Shown: one piece after another, positions 19,114 through 28,019 of the stretch | Layout: each line of letters begins with the position of its first letter | Numbering within the stretch: the first letter of the stretch is position 1 | Origin: Janthinobacterium sp. | Lineage (GTDB): Bacteria > Pseudomonadota > Gammaproteobacteria > Burkholderiales > Burkholderiaceae_D | Assembly: GCA_003133225.1 (NCBI GenBank) | Contig: PKWL01000095.1 | Span: 1-64,000, forward strand | Length of the DNA stretch: 64,000 bases | Reading direction: 5' to 3' | Translations under genes and position numbers: made by a program | The notes under the pieces: model-generated | Told to the model about the DNA's origin: nothing | The model's database searches: none | What the model saw: the letters and a program-made list of their open reading frames with translations, nothing else

Positions 19114-20790
19114 TCAAATTTCGCGCCCCTGATCTTGAGGCAGGGGCTCACTCTGACTTTGCAACGCTTGCGTGACCGGCCGCAGAAGCACAGACAACTG
19201 CGCCTTATCCAAAGTGTGCTCCGTGTCGGCCACGATGACGTAAGGCAGTTCCTCGTCGCATAACGCTTCATGGTTTTGCAACTGGTGCTCCAAAACCACC
19301 AGCCCCGCGTCCGATGCGTCTTGTCCCAATTGGGCCCGGGCCGCGACGCGGGTGCGCAGGGTCGCCACGTTGACGTGCACATCAAGAATGAAAAACGGCA
19401 GACCAAGTTCGTGCGCGAGCTCTTGAAACCGACGCCGCTGCGATCGTTGCAAGAAGGCGGCATCGATGATGACGGGCAGGCCGGCGCCACTTATATGGCG
19501 CGCCAGGCGGGATAAGCGGCCGTAGACGGCGCGGTTTCCTTTGGCGTCGTAGATTCCAGCGCCTGGCGCCGCCGCGGCTTTGGCGCCCATGGCAAGGCCA
19601 TGCAGCCGTTTGCGCTCGAGATCCGAGCGAATCTGAACCGCGCCCAGCAGTTCTACGAGGCTGTCACACAGCGTCGATTTGCCGCTGCCGGAAAAACCAT
19701 GAGTAATGATCAGCGCCGAAGCGCCGCGCTCAATTTTTTTAGCACAAAATGCCAAATACTTGGCCGCCTGCCCTAAAGCTTCCTGCCCCTCGTCTTGGGT
19801 GGAGTCGCGGCGCACTTGTCCGGCGCGCAGCAACGCCACCTTGCAGCGCACCAGGGCGCGCTGAATTCGGTAAAACGGCAGCACGGACAAACCGGCATAA
19901 GCGCCGCTCAGTTGTAGATACTGGTTCAACAGGCGTGCCGCCCAGTCGTTGCGCCCGCAAAATTGCAAATCCATCCACACGAAGGCGAAATCGTGCATGA
20001 CGTCGATCCATCGCATTTCGTCATTAAACTCGATGCAGTCGAAAACTGCGACTTGGCCTTTGATCGTGACAATGTTGCCACAATGGAGGTCGCCGTGGCA
20101 CTCTCGGACCCAGCCGAGCGCTTTGCGCCGCGCAAACAAAGGCGTTAATTTTCGCAGCTGCTCGCGCTGCCACGCCACCAAGGGCGGCAATGCTTGCCTG
20201 TCCGCTGTGCTCGCCAGCATGGAATCGATCGCAGAAAGGTCGTCGCGCGCGCGCCGCGCCACCGCCGCGCTGGTGCCCCACTGGCTCGGCCGGACAGCGC
20301 ATGGGGCGAGGTCGTGAAAGCCAGCCAGGCAATGGGCCAGTTGATCAATTTCGCGTCCCGTCATCAGATCGTGGCGCAGGCGGCTAGACCATAACGCCGC
20401 TTGCCCGAAGGCGCGCATCTTCACGGCATACTCGATGGGGGCGCCGCCGCCATCGATGCTGGGCGTGTCGCGAGAACCCGTGATGCTAACGACGGCGAGG
20501 TAGATATCGGGCGCCAGTCGGCAATTTAAGCGCAGCTCTTCCTGACAATAGAATTGGCGCGAGACAAGCGTTGTATAGTCCAAAAAATCCAGGCGCAGCG
20601 CTTTTTTGAATTTGTAAGCGACAGCGCCCGCCAGCAAGACCCAAGAAATATGGGTTTCTATCAGTCGCACCGCTCCTGCCGGCCCTAGCTGGCGGGCTAG
20701 GGCCAAGATGACTTCTTTTTGGGCGCCAAGTGCGGCGCCGCATGACCCGGCGTTTGCCGCCTCATGCTGAGTGGATCCGTTTGACGGCAT
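19114..20790 (-). CDS. APH-like kinase fused to P-loop ATPase
   Basis: A 558-residue two-domain protein. Residues about 40-340 resemble aminoglycoside phosphotransferase-like kinases: HGDLHCGNI at 232-240 is the catalytic loop and DCIEFNDEMRWIDV at 251-264 provides the metal-binding aspartate. Residues about 355-540 are a separate P-loop kinase with Walker A GFSGSGKS at 365-372, resembling small-molecule kinases of the COG0645/zeta-toxin fold. This fusion is a known but functionally uncharacterised family in proteobacteria. The substrate is unknown and antibiotic resistance should not be assumed. I took ATG at 20790; the frame is open to 20961 but a family-like start is near here. The ribosome site is weak (GGTAGGG). 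Confidence 0.82.
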   Translation of the reverse strand: MPSNGSTQHEAANAGSCGAALGAQKEVILALARQLGPAGAVRLIETHISWVLLAGAVAYKFKKALRLDFLDYTTLVSRQFYCQEELRLNCRLAPDIYLAVVSITGSRDTPSIDGGGAPIEYAVKMRAFGQAALWSSRLRHDLMTGREIDQLAHCLAGFHDLAPCAVRPSQWGTSAAVARRARDDLSAIDSMLASTADRQALPPLVAWQREQLRKLTPLFARRKALGWVRECHGDLHCGNIVTIKGQVAVFDCIEFNDEMRWIDVMHDFAFVWMDLQFCGRNDWAARLLNQYLQLSGAYAGLSVLPFYRIQRALVRCKVALLRAGQVRRDSTQDEGQEALGQAAKYLAFCAKKIERGASALIITHGFSGSGKSTLCDSLVELLGAVQIRSDLERKRLHGLAMGAKAAAAPGAGIYDAKGNRAVYGRLSRLARHISGAGLPVIIDAAFLQRSQRRRFQELAHELGLPFFILDVHVNVATLRTRVAARAQLGQDASDAGLVVLEHQLQNHEALCDEELPYVIVADTEHTLDKAQLSVLLRPVTQALQSQSEPLPQDQGREI

Positions 20791-21187
20791 GGCCCTACCA
20801 GTTTGAGGAGTTGGAGATTGAATCGGACGAATCCGTCCAACCGGGGTCCCGTCCACACGTGCTTGCAAGAGCCAACCGACGCTTCTCGCACCGACGCCGC
20901 AAACGCAGTCGAGCGTAGAACAGCAATTAGAGAGTTTAATCCACTTCGAAGTTCCCTCCAATTAGTATAAAAGCGATCGTTCGACCCCGCGCTCTACCCT
21001 ACGACGTTGCGTCAAGGCCGGCGCCAGCACCGCGCCAAGCCCCCCTCGGTAAGGTGTAGTATCGCCCTACGGCGACGTGCATGCACTAAATGAAGCAAGA
21101 GCGTCGCGCCAGCGGACGCGGCGCCAGGTCTTGATCCCGGCCTTGGCCGCAACCTGCCGGGCCAACGAAAAGAGCCGACTCGGCATA
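20791..21187. other. Divergent promoter region
   Basis: About 400 bp between the divergent kinase-fusion gene and the Nudix gene. No additional gene seen. An AT-rich core near 20955-20975 may hold promoter elements, but no pair with good spacing is clear. Confidence 0.45.
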
Positions 21188-21604
21188 ATGATAAAAAACA
21201 TCCTTTCGGCGGGGGTCGTCATCCTACACGGGACGGCGCCCGATTGCCGCTATCTTTTGCTGCGCAGTTATCGATATTGGGATTTTCCCAAGGGCATAGT
21301 CGAAACGGGGGAGTCGCCGTTCTCGGCGGCATGTCGCGAAGTGCGCGAGGAGACTTCGCTGGACCAGCTCGATTTTGTCTGGGGGCATGCATTCGTGGAA
21401 ACCGCGCCGTATGGTCGAGGCAAGGTGGCACGTTATTACCTTGCGCTTAGCCCCACGCAGCAGGTCGTCTTCAACATTAATCCCCAGCTCGGCCATCCCG
21501 AACATCATCAGTATCGCTGGCTAAATTACCATGAATGCCGGGCCCTGCTAGGTGCGCGCTTACAACCCGTGCTCGACTGGGCCCGCGGCATATCCGGCTG
21601 CTAA
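21188..21604 (+). CDS. Nudix hydrolase
   Basis: A 138-residue single-domain Nudix protein. The Nudix box begins at G36 and reads GX5EX7REVREE, with the metal-binding glutamates at 51, 54 and 55; the usual final Gly is Ser57. The lead-in WDFPKGIVETGES and the aromatic-rich YYLALSP region resemble the diadenosine-polyphosphate hydrolase branch (bis(5'-nucleosyl)-tetraphosphatase type), so a house-cleaning role on ApnA or similar nucleotides is likely, though substrate is inference. ATG at 21188 begins the domain; the frame is open upstream to 21077 without similarity. It converges on the GT2 gene. Confidence 0.85.
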   Translation: MIKNILSAGVVILHGTAPDCRYLLLRSYRYWDFPKGIVETGESPFSAACREVREETSLDQLDFVWGHAFVETAPYGRGKVARYYLALSPTQQVVFNINPQLGHPEHHQYRWLNYHECRALLGARLQPVLDWARGISGC

Positions 21605-21720
21605 CCGTCTACAGGTCGTGTGCGTCACCTTCATGGCCGCCCTCCAAACGCTAGGCACGGTAGCGAGGCGTAACCAAAGTTAGTGCTTGACCCCCATGCC
21701 AATTGAAAACTCCTCAACGA

Positions 21721-22713
21721 TTACTTCCCCGCCGGACGCGGCAGGCCACGAGCGGTCACGGTCCGAATGATTTCTCCGGGCACGGCGAGGAAAAAAAACG
21801 GATCGTTTTTCAAGTGCTCCCATAGGCGGGCGCGCGGCAGCGCCTTCCCATGCCTCAGATCGTGCGCCAATGCCCGCACCATAGCGCGCCGCAATTGCCA
21901 AAGCCTCCTGCGCACCGCTGTCTGTAATTGCTTGCCTGTGACGAACTCCAACAGCATGGCTTGTGTAAACTGGTACTCGTCAAACAGTCGCTCCAGATGT
22001 CCGTCTGTCCCCCAACCGGCTCCAGAGAAAATATTCACGCCGCGTCCGCAATGGACTTCGGGATGGGCGGAGAACGCGATCCGGGCGCCGCGCCGCGCAA
22101 ATTCGAGCCAGCACAGGTAGTCCTCTCCGGCCCGTCGGTACTCGGTACGGAACCGAATATCATGAAAAGTCGAAAAGGAAAAGACGACGGTGGGGGTGCC
22201 GATGATGTTGCCGGTGACAATCTGGCGAACCATATCGCCGCGAAACGCGTAGAAATGACTGCCCATCGGCAAACGCTGATGTTCACTTAATGCGATGCGC
22301 CCGGCCCGTTCAAAAGCAGGAACACTGGCCCCGACCTGAAAGAAATTCGAAAAATAGAAGTCATAGCCCGCCTCCAGCACTGAAACGGCACTTTCGATGT
22401 GCTGTTCGGCCCATTCGTCATCCGAGTCCAGAAACGCGACAAAAGCCGTGTCGCCTCCTTGCAGCAAGTCGAGGCCGGCGTTTCTGGCCGACCCGGGGCC
22501 GCCGTTTGCCTGACGAATGACGGTGAGCTCGATACGGGACAAGCCTGGGCACAGCGCCACTTCAGAGGCCGCCGTGACCGGAGAAGCATCGTCGACGATG
22601 ACCACCCGTAAGCGCATGTTGCCGGTTTGCCGAATGAGCGAGAGCAAGCAACGAACCAAGATGCCGCTCTCCTTTTGATAGAACGGAATAATGACGGCGA
22701 CGAGCGGGCGCAT
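21721..22713 (-). CDS. Family 2 glycosyltransferase
   Basis: A 330-residue GT-A fold enzyme. VAVIIPFYQKESG at the N-terminus, VVIVDDASP (about 38-46), NGGPGSARNAGLD and the metal-binding FLDSDDEW (about 93-100) are GT2 hallmarks. The acceptor half has GEDYLCWLEFARRG. No membrane helices, so it acts at the inner face of the membrane on a lipid-linked or soluble acceptor. ATG at 22713 is used; GTG one codon upstream is an alternative. It lies 200 bp downstream of the TPR gene on the same strand and probably belongs to the polysaccharide region. Sugar donor unknown. Confidence 0.88.
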   Translation of the reverse strand: MRPLVAVIIPFYQKESGILVRCLLSLIRQTGNMRLRVVIVDDASPVTAASEVALCPGLSRIELTVIRQANGGPGSARNAGLDLLQGGDTAFVAFLDSDDEWAEQHIESAVSVLEAGYDFYFSNFFQVGASVPAFERAGRIALSEHQRLPMGSHFYAFRGDMVRQIVTGNIIGTPTVVFSFSTFHDIRFRTEYRRAGEDYLCWLEFARRGARIAFSAHPEVHCGRGVNIFSGAGWGTDGHLERLFDEYQFTQAMLLEFVTGKQLQTAVRRRLWQLRRAMVRALAHDLRHGKALPRARLWEHLKNDPFFFLAVPGEIIRTVTARGLPRPAGK

Positions 22714-22911
22714 CACTTAGCCATCCGTTGTTGACTGCGCCCGACTGGGCCATGCTTTCGTATCCTGTTTGCCATCGGCCACTTTCCTTGGGTTCTCGCC
22801 GCATGGCTGCTGGTAGGCGAGGCGACGAAATGATGGGATAATCCGAACAGGTGTTCGGCCGGACAGTGCACGATTTTTTGCAAGGTCCGCCTCACACTCA
22901 CGCGCAGCGTT

Positions 22912-23544
22912 TCATTTCTCGGGCCCCTCGTTCCATTTGCCCGCCTCCATTAACATGTTCTTTAACCCCGGCAATGGAAAGCCCAGTTGGTAGGCCTTTA
23001 CCGCATATATTTTTGCCTGCTCATAATTTTTTTTCTTCATATACAACAGGCCAAGGTTGTAGTTGATGTTGGCATTTTCGGGCTGCAACCTAACTGCTTC
23101 ACCCAGTTGCTCGATTGCTTTGCCCAAATTTCCCCCTTGCGAAAGATATATTCCGTAGACCATATGCACTATTCCGTCCTCCGGCCTGAAGCGAATAGCT
23201 CGGTCAAAAAAACATTCAACCGAATAAGCCGAGCCTTCGGAGCGCAGTTTTTTTTCCTTCAATGCCAGCTTGCCAATGGCCATCAGAGCGCGGTGATGGT
23301 TGGGAAAGGCGCGCAGCGTGTAACTCAAATCTCCGCCCAGGGTTCCTGTATTGCCCTTAATTAGGAGTTCCACGCTTTGGGTAAAGTGCGCGCTTTCCAC
23401 AAGATACAAGTCGGTCTTGTGCTCACCGTCCGTATAGTCAAAAGGCCCGTATGCGTTCGTTAATTCTCCGCAATAGTTGGCAGCCTGCAGCTGGAACGGC
23501 GTCGACAAGATAATGATTGCGCTAAGGCAGGATAGTAATTTCAT
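22912..23544 (-). CDS. Exported TPR-repeat protein
   Basis: A 210-residue protein with a typical Sec signal peptide (MKLLSCLSAIIILSTPFQLQA, cleavage after QA at about 21) and a C-terminal run of tetratricopeptide motifs: RPEDGIVHMVYGIYLSQGGNLGKAIEQLGEAVRL and NANINYNLGLLYMKKKNYEQA (about 120-195). TPRs mediate protein contacts; the mature protein would be periplasmic. Its start overlaps the end of the GT-B gene as ATGA, so the two are translationally coupled, which suggests a role in assembly or export of the same glycan. I do not recognise a named family beyond TPR. Confidence 0.8.
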   Translation of the reverse strand: MKLLSCLSAIIILSTPFQLQAANYCGELTNAYGPFDYTDGEHKTDLYLVESAHFTQSVELLIKGNTGTLGGDLSYTLRAFPNHHRALMAIGKLALKEKKLRSEGSAYSVECFFDRAIRFRPEDGIVHMVYGIYLSQGGNLGKAIEQLGEAVRLQPENANINYNLGLLYMKKKNYEQAKIYAVKAYQLGFPLPGLKNMLMEAGKWNEGPEK

Positions 23545-24842
23545 GGCATTGTCCCCGTAGTTTGAAATTCGAGCGGGCCTTCCCGTTCATGCAGAACCTG
23601 ATCTAGAAGCTTGGCCAACTCTCCCGTCCTTGAGCGGCGCGAGTTTGAAATGATGGTCTCTAGCGACGCCACTGGGGCTTTATTTCCGCGGGCCAACGTC
23701 AGAAAGTGTTGCAACATATGCATGATGTCATTTTTCGAATCAAGAGCGGCAATCGTGTTAATGCCCGCGTTCCTAAGCGTTTCCGCAGTATTTCCCACAG
23801 GATCGGTCAAGGCCAAAATTGGCCGGCCGGCGCGCAAATACTCATAAAGTTTGGCTGGAATCTGGTGATTGCAATTCGAGGCCTGGAGAATGAGCAATCC
23901 GTCCGCGCTCAACATCTCGGATAAGGCGTCGCAATAGGGGATCGGCGGCGCCAGCATCACGATGTGGCTAATCTTGCGGCGGTCGATCAGCGTTTGAAGG
24001 TAACGATCGTGGGCGCTGGCGCGCAAGACCACCTTCAGGCTTTTCGATGAAATCAGACCTTGTTGCGATAATTCAGCCAAAGCGTCAAAAAAATGCAGGG
24101 GATCCCGTTCGGAAGGGTAAATGATTCCGCTATGCACGAGGACGAACGGCCCGGCGCCGGATGGTCGCGTGGCGCCGCCCATTGCCGCAGAGGCGAAATT
24201 TTCCTCGTCATACCCATTTTCAATCAAGCTAAAGCGTGCTGCCTGCGTTTGCGGAAACCTGGCTTCATACAGCTGGATGGTGCCGGCAGTGGTGCAAACT
24301 GCTTTGGCACAATGGGCAACGGATTTTTTCTCTATCCATTGATATAGGCGGCGCGTGAGTGGATTGGGCGGATAACTCAGATCGGTCATGGGATCCCTGA
24401 AATCAGCCACCCATGGAATTCCCGTCAAACGGTGCAAACTAAGGGCAATCAAATGTGCGGTTGCAATAGGATAACTCGACCAAATCACATCAGGCCGGTA
24501 TTGACGAATCAAGTGAAGGCCGGCCGGAATAGCGCCGAAACACCAGGAAACCCAACGGTCGGGTAACGCCAGCCAGCCTGGGTAACGTCCCTTAATCGAC
24601 AAATGTTTTGAGGTGTCGAGCGCAAAAGCGCGACGGACGATCATCTGCTCCGGTATGTCCCCGAGCTGATCATTGGTGACACTTTGATAGGCCCGCGGAT
24701 GGGCCGTTAGAATAAGGGGCTCCCAATCGAACTCCGGTAAATATTGAGAAAATTTCAATGTGCGCTGAATGCCGCTGCTCCCCCGCAGTGGCGGGTAATG
24801 GTAAGCAATCATGAGTACCCGTTTTACCATGATGCGATCCAT
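23541..24842 (-). CDS. GT-B glycosyltransferase
   Basis: A 433-residue protein with the GT-B look of families 4/1. The N-terminal half begins KRVLMIAYHYPPLRGSSGIQR, includes YRPDVIWSSYPIATAH and VADFRDPM; the C-terminal donor half has IENGYDEENF, LVHSGIIYPSERDP and QIPAKLYEYLRAGRPILAL, the usual acceptor of a nucleotide-sugar diphosphate. It would act at the cytoplasmic membrane face. Start: ATG at 24842 (GGAA eight bases before) or ATG at 24830; the frame continues upstream without similarity. Coupled by ATGA to the TPR gene. Donor sugar not predictable. Confidence 0.85.
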   Translation of the reverse strand: MDRIMVKRVLMIAYHYPPLRGSSGIQRTLKFSQYLPEFDWEPLILTAHPRAYQSVTNDQLGDIPEQMIVRRAFALDTSKHLSIKGRYPGWLALPDRWVSWCFGAIPAGLHLIRQYRPDVIWSSYPIATAHLIALSLHRLTGIPWVADFRDPMTDLSYPPNPLTRRLYQWIEKKSVAHCAKAVCTTAGTIQLYEARFPQTQAARFSLIENGYDEENFASAAMGGATRPSGAGPFVLVHSGIIYPSERDPLHFFDALAELSQQGLISSKSLKVVLRASAHDRYLQTLIDRRKISHIVMLAPPIPYCDALSEMLSADGLLILQASNCNHQIPAKLYEYLRAGRPILALTDPVGNTAETLRNAGINTIAALDSKNDIMHMLQHFLTLARGNKAPVASLETIISNSRRSRTGELAKLLDQVLHEREGPLEFQTTGTMP

Positions 24843-25195
24843 TGCTCGGTTCCGGCCGCCCGCGGCTGGCGCTGCCCGCTGGGACGAGAACTTGCATCCA
24901 GCAAATCGAGGTGCGCTTCGGATCGGCAAGCGCGCCCCATTTTTTCCGTCATCATCATTTTTCGGGCCCTTGCAGTTTTTCACTATGTACACGCCCGGAT
25001 CAGCGCAAAATCGCCATTTTCCCCGCGCTGGCGACAGACCGGCGCAGCTGATGTCTCAAATCACGCCGCCGGTGGCGGCGCTTGCACTTCGCGCCGGCGG
25101 GGGCCATGACACGGCCCGATCGGGCGTTCCGCGCCGGAAGTTCCTAGCGCTGCGCGTTCGCCTCACGGTTGCACGCCGTGCTGCCACGAAGTCGA
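24843..25195. other. Gap between acetyltransferase and GT-B genes
   Basis: About 350 bp with no recognisable gene and no clear promoter or terminator. It separates two coupled gene pairs on the minus strand. Confidence 0.45.
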
Positions 25196-26230
25196 TTATT
25201 CCAGTTGACCCGTTGCCCTTGAATTTGCCATGGCGTTACGCAAATATAAGACCGCGGGCCATCGATATTCATTAACGTGGTACATGGTGCGGATCTCATC
25301 GCTCCATTTTGTATGCCACTCCATCGCCTTGCCGTAAAACTCGATTTTTTTTAGCCTGCGATCGTCAAACAAGGGCTTGAATGCCTCCTGCCGCATGAGC
25401 AAGGCGGGCGAAGTGCCGTTGCCGATCTTTTCGTCGTACGTGGTCTTCAGGACGACGAGGCTACCATTGCCTTCGATGCACAAATCCATGGCGACAATGG
25501 TGTCGTTATACCAGTAGCGATAAATGCGGCCCGCGCCTTGCCGACAAAAAGCTTCCAGCATCCTTGTGTAGAACTGCCCCTGCAAATTATCCGGGTGGAT
25601 TGCCGTGCCAACCTCCGCTTTCCAACCAGCGCTTTCTATGTGGCCGTAATCGGCTATCGCTTGCGCCACCTCGCTCTCCGCGGTGCTCACCTGGAGCCGC
25701 GTGCTGACCGCCTCCTTGGCCAGTTTGTTTCTTTGCTTGGTCAAGTTTTGACGCAAATTCTTGCCCCGCGTATTCCAATATCCATCGAAGTTGCCATGCA
25801 ATGAAATGCGCGCCGTTTGAATGTAATCAAGGGTTTTCAGATTGCTGCTAGGCAACGGTCGGCGCACGATATCCGGATCCTGTTGCGTCACTCCAAGGAC
25901 CAATGGAAAGCCGGGCAATTTTCTGATGAGCGAGGAAAGCAAAGCGGGCCAAGTGGTACCCGTCTTATGTATCCAGGCGCCAAGTGGTGCTTGCGAGGGC
26001 TGAAAGGTTTCCCAGGCACCCCGTCCCCTTGGAGATAGTAAAGCCATCGCCACCACCTCATCATCCCTTTCATAACAAGCCAGGATTTCTTTGCCGGTGC
26101 CGAAGGTTTGCAGGAGCGGCCAAATGAATGCCACGTCGAGCAATGGCGACGCGGCCCCTTCCAGATTGAGGCGCTGCCAGCGCTCCTGGTGCGCTTGGAA
26201 CTGAGTGGCGGGATAGATTTTCCAGTTCAT
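25196..26230 (-). CDS. FemAB/GNAT-type acyltransferase
   Basis: A 344-residue protein of the GNAT/FemAB-like class found in polysaccharide clusters (Acetyltransf_6 type). The C-terminal half carries the fold signature: a substrate strand FYTRMLEAFCRQG, RIYRYWYNDTIVAMDLCI and then KTTYDEKIGNGTSPALLMRQEA, where the acyl donor usually binds. The central stretch WNTRGKNLRQNLTKQRNKL is typical of this class. Likely transfers an acyl or aminoacyl group to a sugar amine. ATG at 26230 overlaps the aminotransferase stop (ATGA), which fixes the start and implies coupling: the aminotransferase could make the amino sugar that this enzyme acylates. Substrate unknown. Confidence 0.8.
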   Translation of the reverse strand: MNWKIYPATQFQAHQERWQRLNLEGAASPLLDVAFIWPLLQTFGTGKEILACYERDDEVVAMALLSPRGRGAWETFQPSQAPLGAWIHKTGTTWPALLSSLIRKLPGFPLVLGVTQQDPDIVRRPLPSSNLKTLDYIQTARISLHGNFDGYWNTRGKNLRQNLTKQRNKLAKEAVSTRLQVSTAESEVAQAIADYGHIESAGWKAEVGTAIHPDNLQGQFYTRMLEAFCRQGAGRIYRYWYNDTIVAMDLCIEGNGSLVVLKTTYDEKIGNGTSPALLMRQEAFKPLFDDRRLKKIEFYGKAMEWHTKWSDEIRTMYHVNEYRWPAVLYLRNAMANSRATGQLE

Positions 26231-27420
26231 TTCTGGACCGACCCATTGGATAGAAAAGTGGCGCTGATCGTTTTTATCATCCATTCCAGCTCCGCCTCTT
26301 TCAATTCCTGATGGCAAGGAAACTGCAATACCCGGCGCGATAAATCGGCACTAACCTGGCACACGCTGGCTTCTCCGCTTTGCCATAAAAATTCGCCAAA
26401 GCGGATCACCGGCACCCCCGCTTTTTTTAAAAATGAGAAATGTATTTCCGGTTCATCTGTCACCAACGGGAACACATACGGATACACCCCCGCCGGTAAT
26501 TCAGGAAATAAGGGATGGCATCCTGGCAAACCTTCCAAAGCTGTCTGCAAGGCGATATAGTTGCGCCGCCGATTCACCGCAATTCTGGTTTTACAGACTT
26601 GCTTGATCAAGTACTTGGAAAAGAAGGTCGCTTTTTTTTCCAGCCATTTGGCTTCGAACCCGAAGCCGCCTTCCGAGGCATCGGGGCCGAAAGAGACTTT
26701 TTCAGGCAGGGTTCTTCTTTTTATTGTTTCCCAGATGAAGTTCTTGAACCATATCGGCACCGAGGTCATTTTTTTCAGGAAACCCAAACGACCATACGCG
26801 AAGCTTTTCTCCAATGTATTAAGTGCGGCCTTTATTTCAAAACCGGGGCCGGCCGATTCCAAGCTGAGTCCGGCGATGCGATGGCGTGTCGAAACGAGAT
26901 AACCGCCGTCATAAATGGGGAAGAACTTCATCGCGCTGGCGACGGCGTAATCGCCGAAGGTTCCCAGCGGTTTTCCGTCGCACTCCCCGAAAAAGGAATG
27001 CGCGCAATCTTCCAGCAATAGGATGTGATGGGCATCACAAAAGCTGCGGATTTGCGACAGTTTCTGGGGAAAACCAAAATAATTTGTCACCAATAGTAAT
27101 TTGGTGGAGCCATCCAGCCGATTTTTAATGTCCTCCATGTCAACCGACGTATCCGCATGAATCTTATAAAATACAGGCTCGGCGCCGGCCCAAATGATAG
27201 GCTCGACCATTGAGCTGCAGTGATAGGCAGGCAGCAGGACCTTGTCGCCTTTGCCAATATTCATCTGCAGCAGTGCCAGTGCAATCGCTACCCGGCCACT
27301 CGTGACAAACCTGGTTCTTGCGGCATCAAGCACGGATGGAATATGTTGATCGTGGGCTCGATGAAACGACCCTAGCGACAAGACCGGCAACGTGGGAATC
27401 TGTGGCTTGGGATAAATCAT
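26227..27420 (-). CDS. DegT/DnrJ/EryC1-type aminotransferase
   Basis: A 397-residue fold-type I PLP enzyme. TSGRVAIALALLQMNIGKGDKVLLPAYHC is the cofactor-phosphate region, LLLEDCAHSFFG supplies the aspartate that contacts the pyridine nitrogen, and the Schiff-base lysine is K in ASAMKFFPIYDGG. The family usually aminates keto-sugar nucleotides for polysaccharides, occasionally other substrates. Substitution of the usual SFHxTK context by ASAMKFF marks a divergent subgroup often seen beside FemAB-type transferases. ATG at 27420 opens the conserved region; GGGA lies upstream. First gene of an overlapping pair with the acyltransferase. No membrane segment. Confidence 0.85.
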   Translation of the reverse strand: MIYPKPQIPTLPVLSLGSFHRAHDQHIPSVLDAARTRFVTSGRVAIALALLQMNIGKGDKVLLPAYHCSSMVEPIIWAGAEPVFYKIHADTSVDMEDIKNRLDGSTKLLLVTNYFGFPQKLSQIRSFCDAHHILLLEDCAHSFFGECDGKPLGTFGDYAVASAMKFFPIYDGGYLVSTRHRIAGLSLESAGPGFEIKAALNTLEKSFAYGRLGFLKKMTSVPIWFKNFIWETIKRRTLPEKVSFGPDASEGGFGFEAKWLEKKATFFSKYLIKQVCKTRIAVNRRRNYIALQTALEGLPGCHPLFPELPAGVYPYVFPLVTDEPEIHFSFLKKAGVPVIRFGEFLWQSGEASVCQVSADLSRRVLQFPCHQELKEAELEWMIKTISATFLSNGSVQK

Positions 27421-28019
27421 CGTTTTTTGTTCCCGGCATGTGTTTTCGTCTTGACCTTGGCACCTGCTCGAGTATGTAGAGCCCGGCTTGGAAGAGTTTA
27501 ATTTGCAACAAGACAATAGCAAATTGAGCGAAATTTTTCCCATTCTGTCGGTCCTTGCCACGCAAAATGGATGTTCTCCCGCACGCGGTCCATGCCATAA
27601 CGAAACAGTCTAATCATTGTGTTGGACGAGGCCGTTGACAGGGATCAAACACAGCCATCCCACAAAATGAGTTTGTTTCCCGCGCGCTCTGGCAGCGCAG
27701 CGGCTTGCTCGGCGCCAGCCATCGACGTGCCAATCGCGCCCTCTAGCTAAATGACTCTTCGCAGGGCCTGCGGGCGTGCGCCCGCGAGCGGCCCAGCTTG
27801 CGAGCGAATACGGCGCCACTCAACTGATCGAGAAAAGAATATTCCGGGCGGACGCCGTCACTCATTTTTTTCATCGGACGCCGGGCGCGGGTGTCGTTGA
27901 AACGGGAGACGGCACCTTGCTTGCGTCCAATCAAATCCATTACTCATCATTTTGACTACCATCTGCCCAAGCTTGCAATTTTGAAGACGGAACGATACCA
28001 CTTGGAGAGGCGTCAAGGC
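27421..28019. other. Divergent region in glycan cluster
   Basis: About 600 bp between the minus-strand aminotransferase operon and the plus-strand GT2 operon. I see no gene. It should contain the promoters of both operons, but I found no convincing -35/-10 or -24/-12 pair. Confidence 0.5.

Noticed and set aside
19114-20790. Aminoglycoside resistance gene
   Set aside because: Only the kinase fold is shared with APH enzymes. The fusion family is chromosomal and its substrate is unknown, so resistance is not supported.
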